64,000 bases of DNA from Spirosoma profusum (GCF_014699005.1 NZ_JACWZY010000017.1:108761-172760), one strand, 5' to 3'; shown: positions 44,739 through 54,965, counted from the first letter of the stretch. Notes: generated by a model not told the origin, from the sequence alone. Numbers and translations: made by a program.

Positions 44739-47585
44739 CTATGCTGCCGGAAAATACAGGATAAACGTAGCACCCCGACCCTGTTGACTGGTGGCAGTAA
44801 TGGCCCCACCGTGATTGGCTACCACTTTTTCGCAGATCGCCAGACCAATACCGGTACCGGCAAATTCGCTTCGGTTATGCAGCCGCTGAAACACTTGAAA
44901 AATGCGTTCGACATATTTCTCATCGAAACCGATTCCGTTATCCGCTACGTCGATTCGAGTATAGACAGGTGCCAGTCGGGCTGGCCGGATGGATGGCGGT
45001 AAATCGATGGCTTTCACCGATTGGGAACGTATCGCGATGGTTGGTTTAACATCTTTCCGGCGGAATTTGAGGGCATTGCTGAGCAGATTCTGGAATAGCT
45101 GCTCCAGTTGTGAGCGGTCGCCTAATACGTCGGGTAAAGTGTCAACCTGTAACGTAACACCCGATTCCTGAATGGAAAGCTCCAGATCGGTGCGAACTGC
45201 TTTGATGACATCGTTGAGTGATATTCGCCGGGAACTATCCTGCCGGGTCGAAATGCGCGAAAACGCAAGCAGATCACGAATGAGAGTCGACATCCGGCCA
45301 GCCGCCTTCTGCATACGTTCCAGATACTGAACACCCTCACCAATCTGGGAGCCGTACTGGTTTTTCAGGATATCGCCAAACGACTGAATTTTACGTAGTG
45401 GCTCCTGCAAATCATGGCTGGCGATATAAGCAAACTGTTCCAGGTTTTGGTTCGAGCGTTGTAAATCCTGAATTGAGTGAGCCAGTTCATCATTAATGTT
45501 GGCTAATTCATCATTGGTTGCCGCCAGTTCTTCATTTGTTGAGGCAAGTTCTTCGGTACGTTCCTGTACCTGAAATTCGAGTTGCTGCTGTACACGCCGA
45601 TGCTCGGTAACATCCTGCGCGGTTCCGCTCAGGTATTCAGGCATACCGTTTGTATCATAAAATACCTGTCCCTGGGCGTGAATGATACGTACCTGACCAG
45701 TCTGGCTGTTTATAATCGGATGTTCGTTTTCATACACGCCCCGTGAGCCTGGTTCAATGGCAGCAGCAAGTATTTCGGCAGACGATTGCCGGTATTCATC
45801 AGGCATTGACTGGAAAGCTTCTTCAACAGGTTTCGTTCGTTCGGAGAGGCCCAGCCAATCCATAAATCGCTCCGAAAAACTGAACTGACCCGTTGGAATA
45901 TGTATGCTCCAGGTAACGAGTTGGGCCAGCTCAATAGCTCCACGTAATGCCTGTTCCGCTTCTTCAGCTCGCTGCCGATCCTTTATAGCATCCGTTACGT
46001 CGATTGCAATATCCAGAATAGCATACACTTCCCCGTGTACATCTAAAATCGGGGTATACGTAATGTTATAAAAGTTGCGAGTCATCACGCCATGTTGCAC
46101 GATATTCACCTGAGAACCAAAGCTCTGGAACATTTTTCCCGACGTATAGACATCGTCCAGAATCTGTAGAAATGGCTGATTTTCTAATTCCGGCATTACG
46201 TCGCGTAGGGGCTTACCCACTATGTCAGGCCCTTTCCCAACAATATTGATAAATGCCTTATTCGGCATTTCCACAATCAAATCACGACCGACAAACAAGC
46301 CCATAGCTGCTGGTGCTGTTGCAATAATGGAGCGCAGTTTTGCTTCGCTGGCTTCCACTTTTTGTCGGGCCAGCACCTGCTCCGTTACGTCGACGGTCAT
46401 ATCCATAATGGCATATACGTCACCAGATTCGTTACGTAGCGGTTTATACGTAAAGTCGAAGTAATACGTCCCAAGGATTCCGTTAACTTCCAGATCTGCG
46501 CGCATGTGCTGGGCTGTATAGGTTTCGCCAGTTGTAAATACCTTGTCTAAAATGTCGAGAAATGGCTGCCCTTTTAGTTCAGGAACGGCGTCAATAAAAG
46601 GCTTACCAATTACTGATAAATCTTTACCCCAATAGCTAACCATCACTTCGTTGGCTACCTCAATAACCATATCACGTCCGACAAACAGGCACGTAGCAAC
46701 GGGAGCTTCCTCAATCAGGCTACGAAAACGGGCTTCACTGGCTTCAATTGTCTGGCGCTGCTTTACCTGCTCCGTAATTTCGATGTAAACCACCGTAACG
46801 CCTATAATACTCCCGTCATTACTGTAATATGGTTCGTAGACAAAATCAATATAGATCGCTTCCAGCCGACCGTTACGTTCCAGTTTAATTGGCAGTTCCT
46901 TCGCGACAAACCGTTCACCTGTCGTATAAACGTTAGTCATTATCGCTTCATAGCCCTGCCCCTTAGCTTCAGGAATTGCTTCGAACAATGGCCTGTTCAT
47001 AATCTGTTCACGCTTTCGGCCCCAGACTTCCAGTATGCGCTCATTGGCCAGGGTAATAACGAACTCAGGTCCGCTAAAAAGCGCCACGGCAACCGGAGCC
47101 TGCTCAACAATTGTCCGAAAACGTTCTTCGCTTTCAATCAGGGCTTGTTGTGAGCTGTTTTCTAAGGATTGCCAGTTGGTGATGTTTACGGGCTGGGCTA
47201 TACCAGCAAACCTGTATGCTACGTTCTCTTTGTTGAAAAATGCTTTACCCTGGCAATGCAGCCACCGCACCTTACCATCGCTGGCTCCAATGGTTCGGAA
47301 CCAGCTTTCGTACTGCCCACCCGATTGCGGGTTAAGTGCCCACTGAACGGCTTCATGCACCCGAGGGCGGTCGTCGGGGTGCATATAACGTAGCACCTGA
47401 TCGTAGGGCACTACGTCGTTTTTCGCGAAACCGTAGAGTTCACGGCAACGCTCGTCCCAATAAACAGTCTGGTCGATTGGATTTAAGTCCCAAATACCTA
47501 TTCCACTAGCCTGAAGTGCAACCTCCAGGTGGTCATTGTTATCGGCTTCCTTATACTGATTCACTGGTTTTTGGCCGCCGTACAT
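44739..47585 (-). CDS. Multi-PAS sensor histidine kinase
   Basis: About 948 residues from ATG 47585; the frame starts with TTG at 47609. About five PAS domains: the first (about 20-140), three closely similar tandem ones (about 155-535, each with E-R/A-x-F/L-R-S-I/L-I followed by A-P-A/V-A), and a fifth (about 550-675). A coiled coil made of repeated E-L-A-S-T-N-E and N-D-E-L-A (about 685-725) follows, then HisKA with I-A-S-H-D-L-Q-E-P-L-R-K (phospho-His) and HATPase_c (N-A-L-K-F-R, D-N-G-I-G-F, G-T-G-I-G-L). There are no clear membrane helices, so a soluble sensor. No receiver gene adjoins. Confidence 0.93.
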   Translation of the reverse strand: MYGGQKPVNQYKEADNNDHLEVALQASGIGIWDLNPIDQTVYWDERCRELYGFAKNDVVPYDQVLRYMHPDDRPRVHEAVQWALNPQSGGQYESWFRTIGASDGKVRWLHCQGKAFFNKENVAYRFAGIAQPVNITNWQSLENSSQQALIESEERFRTIVEQAPVAVALFSGPEFVITLANERILEVWGRKREQIMNRPLFEAIPEAKGQGYEAIMTNVYTTGERFVAKELPIKLERNGRLEAIYIDFVYEPYYSNDGSIIGVTVVYIEITEQVKQRQTIEASEARFRSLIEEAPVATCLFVGRDMVIEVANEVMVSYWGKDLSVIGKPFIDAVPELKGQPFLDILDKVFTTGETYTAQHMRADLEVNGILGTYYFDFTYKPLRNESGDVYAIMDMTVDVTEQVLARQKVEASEAKLRSIIATAPAAMGLFVGRDLIVEMPNKAFINIVGKGPDIVGKPLRDVMPELENQPFLQILDDVYTSGKMFQSFGSQVNIVQHGVMTRNFYNITYTPILDVHGEVYAILDIAIDVTDAIKDRQRAEEAEQALRGAIELAQLVTWSIHIPTGQFSFSERFMDWLGLSERTKPVEEAFQSMPDEYRQSSAEILAAAIEPGSRGVYENEHPIINSQTGQVRIIHAQGQVFYDTNGMPEYLSGTAQDVTEHRRVQQQLEFQVQERTEELASTNEELAATNDELANINDELAHSIQDLQRSNQNLEQFAYIASHDLQEPLRKIQSFGDILKNQYGSQIGEGVQYLERMQKAAGRMSTLIRDLLAFSRISTRQDSSRRISLNDVIKAVRTDLELSIQESGVTLQVDTLPDVLGDRSQLEQLFQNLLSNALKFRRKDVKPTIAIRSQSVKAIDLPPSIRPARLAPVYTRIDVADNGIGFDEKYVERIFQVFQRLHNRSEFAGTGIGLAICEKVVANHGGAITATSQQGRGATFILYFPAA

Positions 47586-47609
47586 AGTGGATAAAGTTGT
47601 ATTTGGCAA

Positions 47610-47922
47610 AAGCGTACTGATACGTTCCTAATTTTCCCCGTAAACAGACGTACCACGGTATTGAACCACTGGTAAGGTGAAACTGTTTCGTTTGATTTCG
47701 CCACGCAAATACACTTTGCCTGACTTTGGCAACCTACAAATTGTTACTGGTGTAATTCATATCTACGCACATCCCACTTGACCAGATGTACAAAAAATCA
47801 TTTCTTGCTATACGTAATGGCTTAAAATCTGCCTGAAGTAGATTCTTATACGATTCAAGTAGTTTACTTTTTTCACATAAGTAATTGACCTAACCTATCT
47901 CAGATTATTTCCCCTACAGAAA
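47610..47922. other. Divergent region upstream of the Crp-like gene
   Basis: 313 bases with no gene. Expected to hold promoters of the PAS kinase (minus) and the Crp-like gene (plus). No exact TAnnTTTG box or strong repeat was found by eye. Confidence 0.5.
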
Positions 47923-48486
47923 ATGACTATTATCGAATATATAAATGCTACGGTAAAAACGGAGTTAAAAGACAATAGTGAGCTTCCGTTCAAAGTAACA
48001 AGAAAGAGCTTTAAAAAAGGCGATATTATTTCGCCGTATGGACAAATTGAACGTAACGCTTATTTTTTAATTAGCGGATTAATTGAAATCACGGTTCTGA
48101 AAGAGGCAGAGGAACGAATTGTCGATTTTTTTCTGCCCGGTTGTTTTTTCAATTCATATACGTCATTCATAACGCAACAACCATCGGATACGCAGGTATG
48201 TGTTTTACTCGATTGTGAAGTTGAAGTGATCGAGTACAATGAACTTCAAAGGGCGTACAAAACTTCCTTAATCGCCAATCAATTAGGACGCCTGGCAACT
48301 GAAGCCATTTTCGTTATCAGCACTAATCGAGAAAAAGACTTTTTGACAAAATCTGCACAGGAACGATATAACGATCTTTTATCGACAAGACCCCAGTTAA
48401 TAAATCTCGTTCCGGTTCATAAAATCGCCAAATATCTGGGCATCCATCCGGAAAGTCTGAGCAGACTACGCAAAAGCATTTTCTAA
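47923..48486 (+). CDS. Crp/Fnr-family transcriptional regulator
   Basis: 187 residues. A cyclic-nucleotide-binding beta-roll (about 20-120, with R-K-S-F-K-K-G-D-I-I and F-F-L-P-G-C-F-F) is followed by a dimerisation helix and a C-terminal helix-turn-helix (K-I-A-K-Y-L-G-I-H-P-E-S-L-S-R-L-R-K). The residues that bind cAMP in E. coli Crp are not evident, so another ligand or none is possible. It is followed after 3 bases by an alpha/beta hydrolase, a likely two-gene unit. Confidence 0.9.
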   Translation: MTIIEYINATVKTELKDNSELPFKVTRKSFKKGDIISPYGQIERNAYFLISGLIEITVLKEAEERIVDFFLPGCFFNSYTSFITQQPSDTQVCVLLDCEVEVIEYNELQRAYKTSLIANQLGRLATEAIFVISTNREKDFLTKSAQERYNDLLSTRPQLINLVPVHKIAKYLGIHPESLSRLRKSIF

Positions 48487-48489
48487 CCT

Positions 48490-49371
48490 ATGTTAGCTTC
48501 GAAGTCTTTTAATTCCGGGACCTTTGTAGAAAAAAGGTCAGCGATGAATATCTATAAGCTCCTCAAAAAGCCCTTTTTCGGAAACTTCATGGTCAAGTGG
48601 CGAAGCCCATTATTGCCTGATCAACAGAAAGAATGGATACCGGTCTCCGTTAAAAGTAAATCGGGGGGAATTCTTAAAGGGTTATTAGCAAAATCAAAAA
48701 CTGCCGAGGAAAAAGCCACCATCGTGCTTGGCCACCCAATGGGCAAAGAAGCCAAAGGCTATTTTATAAAAAATGGCTATACAGACTTATTGCGAAAACA
48801 CGGTTTCAATACGTTGGTCTTTGACATAAATGGTTTCGGCGAAAGTACATTCGGCAATTTTTCATACCAGGAAGATATTGTTGCCATCAGTATCAAAGCA
48901 TCTGAACTGACTCCAGATATTCCAATCGGATACCACGGTATTTCGCTGGGCGGACAAATGGCGACTATCGCTTTTGCGGACCCGAATCATACATTCAGTT
49001 TCGCCATTGTTGAAAGTGCGGCCACTACGTTGGAAGAATTTTGGATAAAATTTCCAGTGGCCTATAAAACGCTACGTCTGTTCAATTTTTTGATGCCTGC
49101 CTTCCGAAAAAAGGTGCGCATGATTGACCGAATAAAAGAAGCGAAACATCTAAAATCGTTGCTCCTGATTTATTCCAAAACCGACGATTGGGTTTCCGTT
49201 GACATGGGGATGCGCTTTAAAGAAAATAGCCCGGTAGAAACAGAACTTTGGACGGTAGAAACCGCCAAACACGCAGCTATCATGAAATCTGAACACAAGG
49301 ACAAGTATATGGAGAAAATCCTCGATTACTTTGACAGTTCAGTAAAGCAAATGGCTACTAGCTACTGCTAA
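48490..49371 (+). CDS. Alpha/beta-hydrolase fold protein
   Basis: 293 residues from ATG 48490; an alternative ATG at 48544 begins the clear fold. H-P-M-G-K-E precedes the fold core; the nucleophile elbow is G-I-S-L-G-G (about residue 155). The acid is in D-D-W-V-S (about 238) and the His in A-K-H-A-A (about 262). No transmembrane segment. Substrate unknown. It lies 3 bases after the Crp-like gene, so probably in the same unit, and overlaps the convergent kinase by 4 bases. Confidence 0.88.
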   Translation: MLASKSFNSGTFVEKRSAMNIYKLLKKPFFGNFMVKWRSPLLPDQQKEWIPVSVKSKSGGILKGLLAKSKTAEEKATIVLGHPMGKEAKGYFIKNGYTDLLRKHGFNTLVFDINGFGESTFGNFSYQEDIVAISIKASELTPDIPIGYHGISLGGQMATIAFADPNHTFSFAIVESAATTLEEFWIKFPVAYKTLRLFNFLMPAFRKKVRMIDRIKEAKHLKSLLLIYSKTDDWVSVDMGMRFKENSPVETELWTVETAKHAAIMKSEHKDKYMEKILDYFDSSVKQMATSYC

Positions 49372-52300
49372 GAACTCATGAACGGCATCTGAATGATGAC
49401 GCGCGTACCGGTCGCCTGTTGTTGATCGTCGTATTTGTCGATAATCTGAACACCCGCAGTCTGACCACTACGTTGCCCGATTAGTTGAAGTCGGTCTTCG
49501 GTTACGCGCAGGCCGACGCTGTTATGTTTCGATCCCGTTTTTTTAAAAGACTGCGCCCGCTCCCGACCAACACCGTCGTCGTCAATAATGAATTCAAGAT
49601 GCGTCTGTTTGGGAACAATACAGATTTTGATGCAGCCTTTAGTCTGTTTGTGGGCCATGCCATGTAGTATCGCATTTTCGATATACGGTTGAATAATCAT
49701 GGGCGGAATGGCCGTTTTATCGAGCGAAAGCGTAGGATCGGAGTTTATCGAAAAATCGAACAGGTCATCGAAGCGGAGTTGTTCGAGTTCCATGTAAAGG
49801 ATCAGTTGCTCCAGTTCGCTATCCAGTGTTACCCATTCCATCCGCGAGTTGTCGAGAATAAGCCGCATCAGCCGGGCAAACTTCACCAGGTATTTATCGG
49901 CATTATCGCCATCATTCTGGAGAATAAATAACCGAATGGCATTCAGCGAGTTATACAGAAAATGCGGGTTCATCTGCGAACGTAACGCCTTCATTTCTGA
50001 AGCCGCAATACGTTCCCGTAGTTCGCTTTTTTCCCGTTCCTCCTTCGCCAGTATCTGCACCCGCCGACGGGCAATAAATCCTGTCAGACCCAACAATAAA
50101 GCCAACGTAGTAATTCGAAACCACCAGGTCTGCCAGAATGGCGCCAGAATAGTTATGGGCAATCGATACCCTTCCCGGTTCCAAAGGCCATCGTTGTTGG
50201 CGGCTATGACGTGCAGTACGTAGTCGCCGGGGGGAATGTTGGTATAGCTGGCAAAAGGGCGATTCCCATCCCGTTTCCAGTCGGCATCGAAATTTTCAAG
50301 ACGATACGCGTACTGATTGTCGTTCGGATTGTCGAAATTCAGAGCCGCCATTTCAAACGTAAACGTATTCTGGGTATAGCTTAATTCAAGCTTTGGCGGG
50401 GTAGCGGATGGTTCGCCCATCAGTTCCAGCGAGTTCACCCGAAACGATGTCAGATAAACCGGCGGCACGAACCGGTTTTTCTGAATGCGGTGTGGATACG
50501 CATAGATAAGACTCTTCATTCCCCCAAAATAGAGCCGTCCGGCGCCGTCACGAACTACTGAGCCGGATTCGAATTCGGAGGAAGAAAACCCATCTGCTTC
50601 ATTGAAAACGGTGAATTTAGGTCGTCGCACATCCGTGTAGGCCAATCCACGGCTTGAACTGATCCAGAGCGTATCGCCAATTATTATCACCGCCGAAAGG
50701 TCGTCATGTGGTAAACCATGCTGGGTCATAAACACCTGAAACTTACCTGTTTTCTGATTGAGGCATCCCAAGCCGTTGTCAGTACATACCCACATCCGTC
50801 CGTATCGGTCCTCGGCAAATCCGGTTGCTCCTTCATCGGGCAGGCTATGTGGGTCGTCGCTATGGACATATTGGGCTATCAAACGTAAATCCGGACTGAT
50901 TTTATAGATTGGTCCCAGACCGCCTACCCATAAATTCTGTTTGCTGTCAAAGTACAGTGTGTTATAATTTTTGCCGGGAAGTTTTGCAATACGTGGGTCG
51001 TTAAACTGGTTCAGGAAACGACCAGTCTTTGGATCATAAATAGTCAGTTTTTCGTTCGTGCCAATAAACATTCGGCCATCTGGGGCTTTCAGCAGCTCAA
51101 ATCCTTGATTCCCGGCAATGCCTTTATAAGTCATAGCGTCCGGAATTTTTCCGGAGTCGGCCGGGGGCAACAGGCTTGGAATACGTTGCACCACACCCGT
51201 CGTTGGATCCAGCCAGCTTACCCCACTATTCGTACCTACCCACACCCGCCTGGGCAGGTCGGCTTCCACGGCATAGGTCATGTTATCGGTCAGACTATTG
51301 GGATTGTTCGGATCATGATGGAAAACCTGATACGTCTTCGTTTGCGGATTAATGTGTAAGGCCCCATCGCGGGTAGCTGCCCAAACCGAATTATCCGTTT
51401 TGTCGATGGACAGGCCCGACGCATCGTACCCTTGTGTATTGACGGGTTGATAGTCGATTTCATCATACAGCGAATGGAGTTTGTCGACTGTCGGATTGAA
51501 CCAGCAAACGCCCGCATCATCGCTCAATACCCACACAACGCCCGATCTGTCCTCAAAAAGGTTCGTAATGGAGTTTGAAATCAGGCTGCGGGGATTGTTT
51601 TGATTGTTGACGTAGCGAAGAAATGTATTGGTGGTTTTATCGAAATGATAAAGTCCAGATCGGTTAACGCCCACCCATAAATCGCCGGTACGTGTAGTCA
51701 GAATAGCAGCAATAGGCTGGTTGACCGAAAGCGCTGAAATAGGCTGAAACTGCCCCGTTTTCGGCTGCATACGTAGCAAATGGCCATCCCGGGTGCCCAA
51801 CAGAATGTCGCCGGTACGTGTGTCTTTAGTGAGCGCCGAAATGTAATCGCCGGGTAAGGATGTCGGAATTGCCGGGTCATGGCGAAACGAGCGGATCTGT
51901 TTTGTACCCATATTGTACGCAAACAGACCGCTTTCCGTACCAATCCAGAGGATTTGCCCGTCAATCAACGTTCGCCGGATGGACTTAACGGCGGTTTCCG
52001 AAGCGTCGCCAATGGGCAGATCTACAGTTGTTATTTTGCCCGTACCTGGTTCAAAGCAGATAAGTCCACCCTTTGTTCCCAGCCACAGTCGACCATCACG
52101 ACTTTCAATAATGTTACGTATGAAATTGCTGCCCGGACCCAGATCGGCAAATGAATATCGCTGAAACGTTTGGGTGGCGGGGTCATAGCGATTTAATCCT
52201 TCCTGCGCGCCTACCCAGAGTGTACCGTTACGGGATGAAAAAACGGTACGTACTATTCGGTGTGACAAGGACCGGGGATCGCCTATCTGGCGGCTGAAGT

Positions 52301-52553
52301 TCAGGCAACGTATCCCATCGAAGCGGGTAAGTCCTTTTACGTTGGCAATCCAGATAAAACCGGGTTTGTCCTGCGCAATAGCCATGGTGTAGTTGGCGGG
52401 CAATCCCTGCATCAACGATAACCGCTGAAATGCCAGTGCTGGTGCCTGCCCCTTTACCGAAAGCCAGCCCAAACTCAGCAACAGGCAATGGCAAAGCCAC
52501 AGAACCCGGCCAGATTTACTTGTGCTTTGTTGGGTATTACATGGCTGCGCCAT
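49368..52553 (-). CDS. Propeller-domain LytS-type sensor histidine kinase
   Basis: About 1061 residues from ATG 52553 (the frame starts with TTG at 52586). A signal peptide (C-L-L-L-S-L-G-W-L-S) leads to about 12-14 Reg_prop repeats forming two beta-propellers (about 40-690; recurring G-x-I-W-I-A/G-x-x-x-G-L), a Y_Y_Y Ig-like domain (about 700-790), one membrane helix (about 800-820) and a His_kinase domain of LytS type (M-N-P-H-F-L-Y-N-S-L-N-A). The periplasmic half resembles the hybrid sensors for polysaccharides in this phylum, but there is no receiver or AraC domain here. The ligand is not known. It is divergent from the GAF-LytS/LytTR pair, whose regulator may serve both. Confidence 0.93.
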   Translation of the reverse strand: MAQPCNTQQSTSKSGRVLWLCHCLLLSLGWLSVKGQAPALAFQRLSLMQGLPANYTMAIAQDKPGFIWIANVKGLTRFDGIRCLNFSRQIGDPRSLSHRIVRTVFSSRNGTLWVGAQEGLNRYDPATQTFQRYSFADLGPGSNFIRNIIESRDGRLWLGTKGGLICFEPGTGKITTVDLPIGDASETAVKSIRRTLIDGQILWIGTESGLFAYNMGTKQIRSFRHDPAIPTSLPGDYISALTKDTRTGDILLGTRDGHLLRMQPKTGQFQPISALSVNQPIAAILTTRTGDLWVGVNRSGLYHFDKTTNTFLRYVNNQNNPRSLISNSITNLFEDRSGVVWVLSDDAGVCWFNPTVDKLHSLYDEIDYQPVNTQGYDASGLSIDKTDNSVWAATRDGALHINPQTKTYQVFHHDPNNPNSLTDNMTYAVEADLPRRVWVGTNSGVSWLDPTTGVVQRIPSLLPPADSGKIPDAMTYKGIAGNQGFELLKAPDGRMFIGTNEKLTIYDPKTGRFLNQFNDPRIAKLPGKNYNTLYFDSKQNLWVGGLGPIYKISPDLRLIAQYVHSDDPHSLPDEGATGFAEDRYGRMWVCTDNGLGCLNQKTGKFQVFMTQHGLPHDDLSAVIIIGDTLWISSSRGLAYTDVRRPKFTVFNEADGFSSSEFESGSVVRDGAGRLYFGGMKSLIYAYPHRIQKNRFVPPVYLTSFRVNSLELMGEPSATPPKLELSYTQNTFTFEMAALNFDNPNDNQYAYRLENFDADWKRDGNRPFASYTNIPPGDYVLHVIAANNDGLWNREGYRLPITILAPFWQTWWFRITTLALLLGLTGFIARRRVQILAKEEREKSELRERIAASEMKALRSQMNPHFLYNSLNAIRLFILQNDGDNADKYLVKFARLMRLILDNSRMEWVTLDSELEQLILYMELEQLRFDDLFDFSINSDPTLSLDKTAIPPMIIQPYIENAILHGMAHKQTKGCIKICIVPKQTHLEFIIDDDGVGRERAQSFKKTGSKHNSVGLRVTEDRLQLIGQRSGQTAGVQIIDKYDDQQQATGTRVIIQMPFMSS

Positions 52554-52586
52554 TGAGTAGGAAGGTGTCAACCGGAAAGATAGCAA

Positions 52587-52971
52587 GTGAGTTACTCAAA
52601 TTCATTACGTTCGACCCAAAAACTTCTTTCGTAATAGCGATTCAACGTATCGATAAACTAGAGACGTAGTGTTTTCCAATTCTAATTAAATGGAAGAAAC
52701 TCTACCTGCCTTATGTATCACTATCACGCCAAATATATACCATACACGTAGTGGGGTTTACTACAAACCGACAGTCAGTGGCTTTAAGCAAATAACAGGT
52801 AGAAAATAACCAATAACTGCCAATTCACCTGCCTGTTACATCCAGCATCCGGCAGTTATTCACCCAATAAACCAGTTATCCGCTAAAAGCCACCTGTTAT
52901 TGGTTTCCGCTAACGAGCATTATAAAATAGTTGTTCTTTTGCTTATTCATAAATTAACACTCATCATCCTA
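52587..52971. promoter_or_regulatory. Divergent region with nested inverted repeats
   Basis: No gene is supported. Two pairs of inverted words are nested here: ATAACAGGT (52792-52800) with its complement at 52892-52900, and AATAACTGCC (52812-52821) with its complement at 52851-52860. The 4-5-base core CCAATAAC/ATAAC recurs several times. The region could bind a LytTR-type or other regulator controlling both kinases. Confidence 0.5.
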
Positions 52972-54213
52972 GTGAGAAATGCTAACCGTAACATATTACC
53001 AGCCGATTTCCAGCATTCCCTGAAAGAAGAACTAGAAGTAGAACGGGTCATTAACTTCTTCGCAATGTCATTGCTGGAGCAGAGCACCATTGCCGACGTA
53101 CTATGGGACGTGGCCCGTAACTGCATTGCCCGACTAAATTTTGTGGATTGTGTTATCTATCAACTCGATACAACACGTAACGTATTGGTGCAGCTAGCGG
53201 CTCATGGTCGCAAAGGACCCGCGCTCGGTATTATTCACTGCCCTATCGAAATTAAATTAGGTGATGGAATTGTGGGTTCTGTGGCCCTGAGTGGGCAGGC
53301 AGAACGTATCGGCAATACGTCTCTCGATAAACGCTATATTGCTGATGATGAAGTTCGTTTTTCTGAAATAACCGTACCCATCTGGCTCAATGGGAAGGTT
53401 TGGGGCGTTATTGATGCCGAGCATCCGAAACGCAACTTTTTCCGCCCACATCACCTCACTATCCTGACGAAAATTGCGGCTCTTTGCGCCCAGAAAATTG
53501 GTCGGGTCGAAACTGAGTTGGCGTATCAGCGCGTTCAGCAGCAGTTGTCGGAAAACAACCGACGCATGGCCGAAACAAAACTGCTGGCGCTTCGGCTGCA
53601 AATGAATCCACATTTTGTGTTTAACAGCCTGAATGCCATCAACAAGTTTGTGCTGGAAAATGAATCCGAACAGGCGTCGTTGTATCTGACGAAATTTTCG
53701 CGGCTGATGCGCCAGATTATGGCCAATACGTCTATGGAATGGGTATCGCTGCATAACGAACTGAAAGCGTTACAACTTTACATCGAACTGGAACTACTAC
53801 GTTGCGACAATCAGTTTGAGTTTGTGTTCACTATTGGCAAATCGCTGCTGATCGATACCGTATTTATTCCGCCGATGGTCACTTATCCGTATATTGAGAA
53901 TGCCATTCGGCACGGCCTGCTGCAACCGAACGTAGTGAAACCAACGCTACGTGTGGAGTGCTACGTTGAGAATGACTATCTCTATATTGCCATTGGCGAC
54001 AATGGAATTGGTCGGGCGGCTTCGATAAAGTCACAGGTAAACGGTTTGACAGCCCATAAATCGTATGGAAATACGCTTACACAGGAACGTTTACAGCTTG
54101 TCAACCAGATATACGATGCCGACGCCAGCATTACCATAAATGACCGAACGACGACCACGGGCCAACCCGCCGGCACTGACGTAACATTCACCATGAAACT
54201 CCGACAACCATGA
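52972..54213 (+). CDS. GAF-domain LytS-type histidine kinase
   Basis: About 413 residues if the GTG at 52972 is the start; a TTG at 52900 falls inside an inverted repeat and is less likely. A coiled-coil or helical lead (S-L-K-E-E-L-E-V-E-R) is followed by a GAF domain (about 30-185; W-L-N-G-K-V-W-G-V-I-D-A-E-H) and the LytS-type core M-N-P-H-F-V-F-N-S-L-N-A-I-N with an HATPase. It shares its 3' end (ATGA) with the LytTR response regulator gene. Cytoplasmic sensor, since no membrane helix is clear in the chosen frame. Confidence 0.9.
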   Translation: MRNANRNILPADFQHSLKEELEVERVINFFAMSLLEQSTIADVLWDVARNCIARLNFVDCVIYQLDTTRNVLVQLAAHGRKGPALGIIHCPIEIKLGDGIVGSVALSGQAERIGNTSLDKRYIADDEVRFSEITVPIWLNGKVWGVIDAEHPKRNFFRPHHLTILTKIAALCAQKIGRVETELAYQRVQQQLSENNRRMAETKLLALRLQMNPHFVFNSLNAINKFVLENESEQASLYLTKFSRLMRQIMANTSMEWVSLHNELKALQLYIELELLRCDNQFEFVFTIGKSLLIDTVFIPPMVTYPYIENAIRHGLLQPNVVKPTLRVECYVENDYLYIAIGDNGIGRAASIKSQVNGLTAHKSYGNTLTQERLQLVNQIYDADASITINDRTTTTGQPAGTDVTFTMKLRQP

Positions 54214-54950
54214 CTGCATTATTAATCGACGATGAAAAACACTGCCGCGACGTTCTGACGCTGCTTTTAAAACGCTATTGCCCGAACGTAGAGATTCTGG
54301 CGGGTTGCGCCAACGGGCCAGAAGGCTTAAAAGCCATTGAGTCGATGCATCCCGACCTGATTTTTCTGGATATTGAAATGCCGGGCATGAGTGGTTTCGA
54401 AATGCTGGAAGCCTGTCGGTATACAGATTTTCGGGTCATTTTCACTACGGCCTTCAACGAATATGCCATTAAAGCGATTAGGCACAACGCACTGGATTAC
54501 ATTCTGAAACCAGTCGATAAAGATGAACTGGTACGGGCAGTAGCTAAAGCCGAACAGGAACAGACGTCCCAGGAACCCAGCAATATCGAGCAGTTTTTAG
54601 GTTACCTGCAAAATCAACGTATCGGCGACCGGATTGCCCTGCCAACGATGGAAGGTCTGCAAATCATTCACAGTGAGGAGATTTACTATTGCGAATCGGA
54701 CGGAGGTTACACGCGGTTTGCGCTGAAAAACGGGCAGATTATCCTCATCTCCAAAACGCTGAAAGAAGTAGAGGACGTACTGGAAACCAAAGGTTTTTGC
54801 CGCGTACATCACAGCTACCTCATCAATCTGCGCTACGTCCAGCGATACATCCGGGGCGACGGTGGCGAAGTTGTCATGGCGAATAACAAGACGCTGCCCG
54901 TTTCGCGCAATAAAAAGCAGGAGTTTTTGAGTTTGCTGGAGAAGATTTGA
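54210..54950 (+). CDS. LytTR-family response regulator
   Basis: 246 residues: receiver (1-120; phospho-acceptor Asp in D-L-I-F-L-D-I-E-M-P at about 54, Lys in Y-I-L-K-P near 105) and LytTR DNA-binding domain (about 145-243, with I-Y-Y-C-E-S-D-G-G-Y and R-V-H-H-S-Y-L-I-N). It is the cognate of the coupled kinase upstream, and possibly of the propeller kinase. LytTR regulators bind tandem-repeat motifs upstream of targets; the divergent region at 52587-52971 is a reasonable place for a site. Confidence 0.95.
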   Translation: MTALLIDDEKHCRDVLTLLLKRYCPNVEILAGCANGPEGLKAIESMHPDLIFLDIEMPGMSGFEMLEACRYTDFRVIFTTAFNEYAIKAIRHNALDYILKPVDKDELVRAVAKAEQEQTSQEPSNIEQFLGYLQNQRIGDRIALPTMEGLQIIHSEEIYYCESDGGYTRFALKNGQIILISKTLKEVEDVLETKGFCRVHHSYLINLRYVQRYIRGDGGEVVMANNKTLPVSRNKKQEFLSLLEKI

Positions 54951-54965
54951 TACGTCCGAAAAAGC

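Noticed and set aside
47923..49371. Horizontally acquired island around the Crp-like and hydrolase genes
   Set aside because: Somewhat AT-rich, but the ACGTA word occurs there too and no mobile genes or borders are visible.
52900..52971. TTG start at 52900 for the GAF-LytS kinase
   Set aside because: The TTG lies inside an inverted repeat, and the segment before 52972 has no clear homology. GTG 52972 is preferred, though not proven.
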